Source: Bradyrhizobium diazoefficiens USDA 110 (GTDB lineage: Bacteria > Pseudomonadota > Alphaproteobacteria > Rhizobiales > Xanthobacteraceae). From it: a stretch of 64,000 bases of DNA. The DNA lies in NCBI RefSeq assembly GCF_000011365.1, contig NC_004463.1, positions 4,264,001-4,328,000 on the forward strand, written 5' to 3'. Each line of letters opens with the position of its first letter. The stretch's first letter is position 1. Below, piece by piece: positions 61,282 through 64,000 of this stretch. Under the pieces are notes generated by a model, which had not been told where the DNA came from, ran no database searches, and saw only the letters and a program-made list of their open reading frames with translations. The position numbers were made by a program, and so were the translations under genes.

Positions 61282-63570
61282 ATGAGCGCAGGCAGCGGCA
61301 CGCCGTTCCGCGGCACCGTCGGCAAGACGGTTGCGGAGTCCAAACCCTGGTGGCCGCAGGCACCGAGGCCGCCAGAGGGCGCGCCGAACATCCTCATCGT
61401 GCTGTTCGACGATGTCGGCTTCTCCGATTTCGGCTGCTACGGATCGTCCATCAAGACGCCGGCCATCGACCGGCTCGCTGCGGAGGGCCTGCGCTATTCC
61501 GGCTTCCACACCACGGCGATGTGCTCGACGACGCGTGCGGCGCTGCTCACCGGGCGCAACCACCATTCGGTCGGCGTCGGGTGCCTTGCCAATTTCGATT
61601 CCGGCTATCCCGGCTATCGCGGCAAGATCGCGCGCGAGGCGGGGACGCTCGCCGAGATGCTGCGGGTGCACGGCTATCGCAACTACATGGTCGGCAAGTG
61701 GCACGTCACCCCGCTGACCGAGAGCGGCGCCACCGGCCCGTTCGACGGCTGGCCGCTCGGGCGTGGTTTTGATCGTTTCTACGGCTTCCTCGATGCCGAG
61801 ACCGACCAGTATGCGCCTGAGCTCGTCTCGGACAACACGCACATTGATCCGCCGGGCACCTATGCCGACGGCTATCACCTGACCGAGGACCTGATCGACC
61901 AGTCGATCCGCTTCATCGGCGATCACGTCGCCGACCGGCCGGATATTCCCTGGCTCACCTGGGTCGCGCTGGGCGCCTGCCATGCGCCGCATCAGGCGCC
62001 CGCCGATATCATCAGGAGCTACGACGCGGCCTTCGCGCACGGCTGGGACGTCGAACGGGAGCAGCGCCTGGCGCGCCAGAGGGCGATGGGCCTCGTGCCG
62101 GCGGCAACGCGGATGCCCGCGCGCAACGACGGCGTGAAGGCCTGGGAGGAGCATACCGCGGACGAGCGCCGCGTCTTCACGCGCCTGCAAGCAGCCTTCG
62201 CCGGCATGCTCGACCATTCCGATCGCCATCTTGCCCGGCTCGTTGCGTTTCTCGAGACGGCCGGCATCCGCGACAATACTGTCATCATCGTGATGTCCGA
62301 CAATGGCGCGAGCCAGGAGGGCGGGCCGCTCGGTTTCGTCAACGCGATGGGGCCGTTCAACTTCAAGCCGGAGCCAATCGCGGAGAAGCTCGCCCGCATC
62401 GACGACATCGGTGGGCCCGACACCCACAGCAATTTCCCGCATGGCTGGGCGATGGCGTCGAACACGCCGCTGCGCCGCTACAAGCAGAACACGCATGGCG
62501 GCGGCATCCGCGATCCCTTCGTCATCAATTGGCCGAAGAAGATCGCAGGCAAAGGCGAGCTGCGGCACCAGTTCGTGCACGCCTGCGACCTCACGCCGAC
62601 GCTGCTGGAATTGATCGGCATCGAGGCGCCGCCGACGATCGCGGGCTGCCGGCAGATGCCGCTCGAAGGCGAGAGCTTTGCGCGCTCGATCACGGACGCG
62701 TCCGCGCCCTCAAAAAGCTCGCCGCAATATTTCGAGATGTTCGGCCATCGCGGCCTCTGGCAGGCGGGGTGGAAGGCGGTCGCCTTCCATCCGCCCGGCA
62801 CGCCGTTCGAGAACGACAGATGGGAGCTGTTCCATCTGGATCAGGATTTCTCCGAGACGAATGATCTCGCCACCAAGGAGCCGGAGCGTCTCGGCCGCAT
62901 GATCGCGACTTGGTGGGAGGAGGCGGAGAAGCACAACGTGCTGCCGCTCGACGACCGTTTCGGGCCGCGCTTTGCGGAGAACGCCGCGCGCTTCCACGGT
63001 GCGCGCCACCATTTCGTCTTCCACCACGGCATGGGTCACGTGCCGACCGATGTGGCGCCCGACGTGCGCAGCCGCAGCTACACGATCGAGGCGCATGTCG
63101 AGATCGACGAGGCGGGCGCCAACGGCGTGCTGATCGCGCACGGCGATGCGACGTCGGGCTACAGCCTCTACGTCAAGGACGGCCATCTCGTGCACGACCT
63201 CAACATCGGCGGCAGCCACCAGGTCGTGCACTCGAACCGCAAGGTGCCGTCAGGTGCGCGGCGGCTCGGTGTGCGCGTCGAGCGCCTCCTGCGCAAGGAG
63301 CCGCCGGCCAAGGGCTCGCGCACCGGCGTTACCGAATACACGCTGCTGATCGACGGCGAGCCGGCGGGCACGCTCCAGACCCAGCTCGGCTTCCACACGC
63401 TGATCTCGTGGTCCGGCCTCGACATCGGCCGCGACCGCGGCAGCCCGGTGTCGCATTACGAAGCGCCGTTCGAGTTCGAGGGCCGGCTGCTGCGCGTCAC
63501 CGTCACCATGCACAACGACCAGAAGCTCGACGGTGATGCCGTCGGCAACGCGCAGATGGCGCGGCAGTAG
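61282..63570 (+). CDS. Arylsulfatase (sulfatase family) with CSTTR active-site motif
   Basis: A 762-residue sulfatase from ATG 61282 after GGGAGAAG. LIVLFDDVGFSDFGCYG supplies the metal-binding Asp pair (43, 44). The formylglycine segment reads CSTTRAALLTGR with Cys81; the usual third position Pro, Ser or Ala is Thr83. NHHSVG, VGKWHVTP and VMSDNGASQEGG are further family landmarks. The long C-terminal third after about 560 is beta-rich. No signal peptide is present. It hydrolyses a sulfate ester; specificity unknown. Confidence 0.92.
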   Translation: MSAGSGTPFRGTVGKTVAESKPWWPQAPRPPEGAPNILIVLFDDVGFSDFGCYGSSIKTPAIDRLAAEGLRYSGFHTTAMCSTTRAALLTGRNHHSVGVGCLANFDSGYPGYRGKIAREAGTLAEMLRVHGYRNYMVGKWHVTPLTESGATGPFDGWPLGRGFDRFYGFLDAETDQYAPELVSDNTHIDPPGTYADGYHLTEDLIDQSIRFIGDHVADRPDIPWLTWVALGACHAPHQAPADIIRSYDAAFAHGWDVEREQRLARQRAMGLVPAATRMPARNDGVKAWEEHTADERRVFTRLQAAFAGMLDHSDRHLARLVAFLETAGIRDNTVIIVMSDNGASQEGGPLGFVNAMGPFNFKPEPIAEKLARIDDIGGPDTHSNFPHGWAMASNTPLRRYKQNTHGGGIRDPFVINWPKKIAGKGELRHQFVHACDLTPTLLELIGIEAPPTIAGCRQMPLEGESFARSITDASAPSKSSPQYFEMFGHRGLWQAGWKAVAFHPPGTPFENDRWELFHLDQDFSETNDLATKEPERLGRMIATWWEEAEKHNVLPLDDRFGPRFAENAARFHGARHHFVFHHGMGHVPTDVAPDVRSRSYTIEAHVEIDEAGANGVLIAHGDATSGYSLYVKDGHLVHDLNIGGSHQVVHSNRKVPSGARRLGVRVERLLRKEPPAKGSRTGVTEYTLLIDGEPAGTLQTQLGFHTLISWSGLDIGRDRGSPVSHYEAPFEFEGRLLRVTVTMHNDQKLDGDAVGNAQMARQ

Positions 63571-63585
63571 GGGCGAAACGTCCCG

Positions 63586-64000
63586 TTACTTGATCTTGTC
63601 GTAGGCGGCCGCGAAATCGCCCAGCGGCATCGGGATCGCGATCGTCTCCTTGGCCATGTTCTGGAAGGAGACCTTCAGCTGCTTGCCCGACCGCAAGGCT
63701 GCAAGCAAGTCCGCCGCGATCGGCGTCGAGGCGTAGCAGCCGCGGTTCTCGCAGGTCTGGATCTGGAGGTCGACCGTCTTGCCCTCGTCGACCTGGAGCT
63801 TGGCGCCGATCGGAAGGTTGAGGCCGAGCGGCAGTTGCAGCAGTGCCACCGGCGTGCGGGTGTCGGGCGCGATGCGGATGTTGATCAGGACGATGGTCTG
63901 GCCGGTCTTGGTCAGCACCGCGTTCTGCTCCATCGCGCATTCGAGCGGCGCATCGCGGCTGACGCTGGTGCAGCGCACGACCCAGCCGGCCTGCTGCGCG
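63586..64000 (-). CDS. IalB-family (invasion-associated locus B) protein, 5' end outside window
   Basis: The minus frame enters from the window edge and ends at 63586. It reads GWVVRCTSVSRDAPLECAMEQ, then QLPLGLNLPIGAKLQVDEG, TCENRGCYASTPIAADLLAAL and FQNMAKETIAIPMPLGDF, the typical IalB core with paired Cys. IalB proteins are small periplasmic proteins first linked to host-cell invasion; in free-living relatives the role is unclear. The signal peptide and start lie beyond 64000. Convergent with the arylsulfatase gene. Confidence 0.88.
   Translation of the reverse strand, partial: AQQAGWVVRCTSVSRDAPLECAMEQNAVLTKTGQTIVLINIRIAPDTRTPVALLQLPLGLNLPIGAKLQVDEGKTVDLQIQTCENRGCYASTPIAADLLAALRSGKQLKVSFQNMAKETIAIPMPLGDFAAAYDKIK

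Overview
The window is GC-rich alphaproteobacterial DNA, most like a Bradyrhizobium-type chromosome. This is inferred from the gene content: many MarR, TetR, GntR, IclR, LuxR and AraC regulators each next to a small catabolic or efflux operon, a Bug-type solute-binding protein, IalB-type secreted proteins, a DUF6894 protein, and palindromic intergenic repeats of the kind common in that group. No rRNA operon, CRISPR array or replication origin was seen. One tRNA gene, tRNA-Gln(CTG), lies at 53579-53652.

Layout, 1-25 kb. Two tandem cytosine-deaminase-type amidohydrolases, the first cut by the window edge, face away from an NTF2-like protein and an amino-acid-type binding protein. Next come a TetA-like MFS pump and a divergent, tightly overlapped MarR/FUSC/DUF1656/HlyD efflux operon. 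A stretch with three tiny membrane-peptide ORFs follows. A Baeyer-Villiger-type monooxygenase and a shikimate-dehydrogenase-like protein face an acyl-CoA ligase/acyl-CoA dehydrogenase pair. Then come an MltB-type lytic transglycosylase, two small hypotheticals, a second tiny-peptide locus, a MaoC hydratase and a secreted protein. A regulator cluster (LuxR, AraC, LuxR paralogue) contains a decayed autotransporter barrel and an 834-bp IS5-family element.

Layout, 25-50 kb. A TauE/SafE-type permease meets an RND pump operon with a divergent TetR and a clean operator palindrome. A GntR/aldehyde dehydrogenase/MFS unit runs towards an amidase, with a palindromic repeat block between. An alpha/beta hydrolase that has lost its nucleophile serine, an MFS exporter, guanine deaminase, a tandem-ABM membrane protein and ribonuclease Z follow. 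A divergent IclR regulator then controls a likely catabolic operon: DHDPS-family lyase, FAD-linked oxidase, four-carbon-acid-sugar kinase, PdxA-type dehydrogenase, Fe-dependent alcohol dehydrogenase and a Bug binding protein. The stop/start overlaps and the paired palindromes in front make this the most coherent metabolic unit in the window.

Layout, 50-64 kb. Decayed and accessory DNA comes first: a Cys-rich small ORF, a secreted two-repeat peptide, an acyltransferase-3 protein and an SRAP pseudogene. An approximately 6.2-kb integrated element lies between the 3' end of tRNA-Gln and an 18-bp copy of it at 59796-59813. Its integrase is reduced to the N-terminus by a truncated, inverted copy of an IS3-family element whose full copy lies 0.6 kb away, so the island looks stranded. 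Beyond it are a DUF1428 protein, a livF remnant, a TetR regulator, an arylsulfatase with an unusual CSTTR active-site motif, and an IalB-family gene running off the end.

Most long reading frames opposite these genes are high-GC antisense shadows and were left out.
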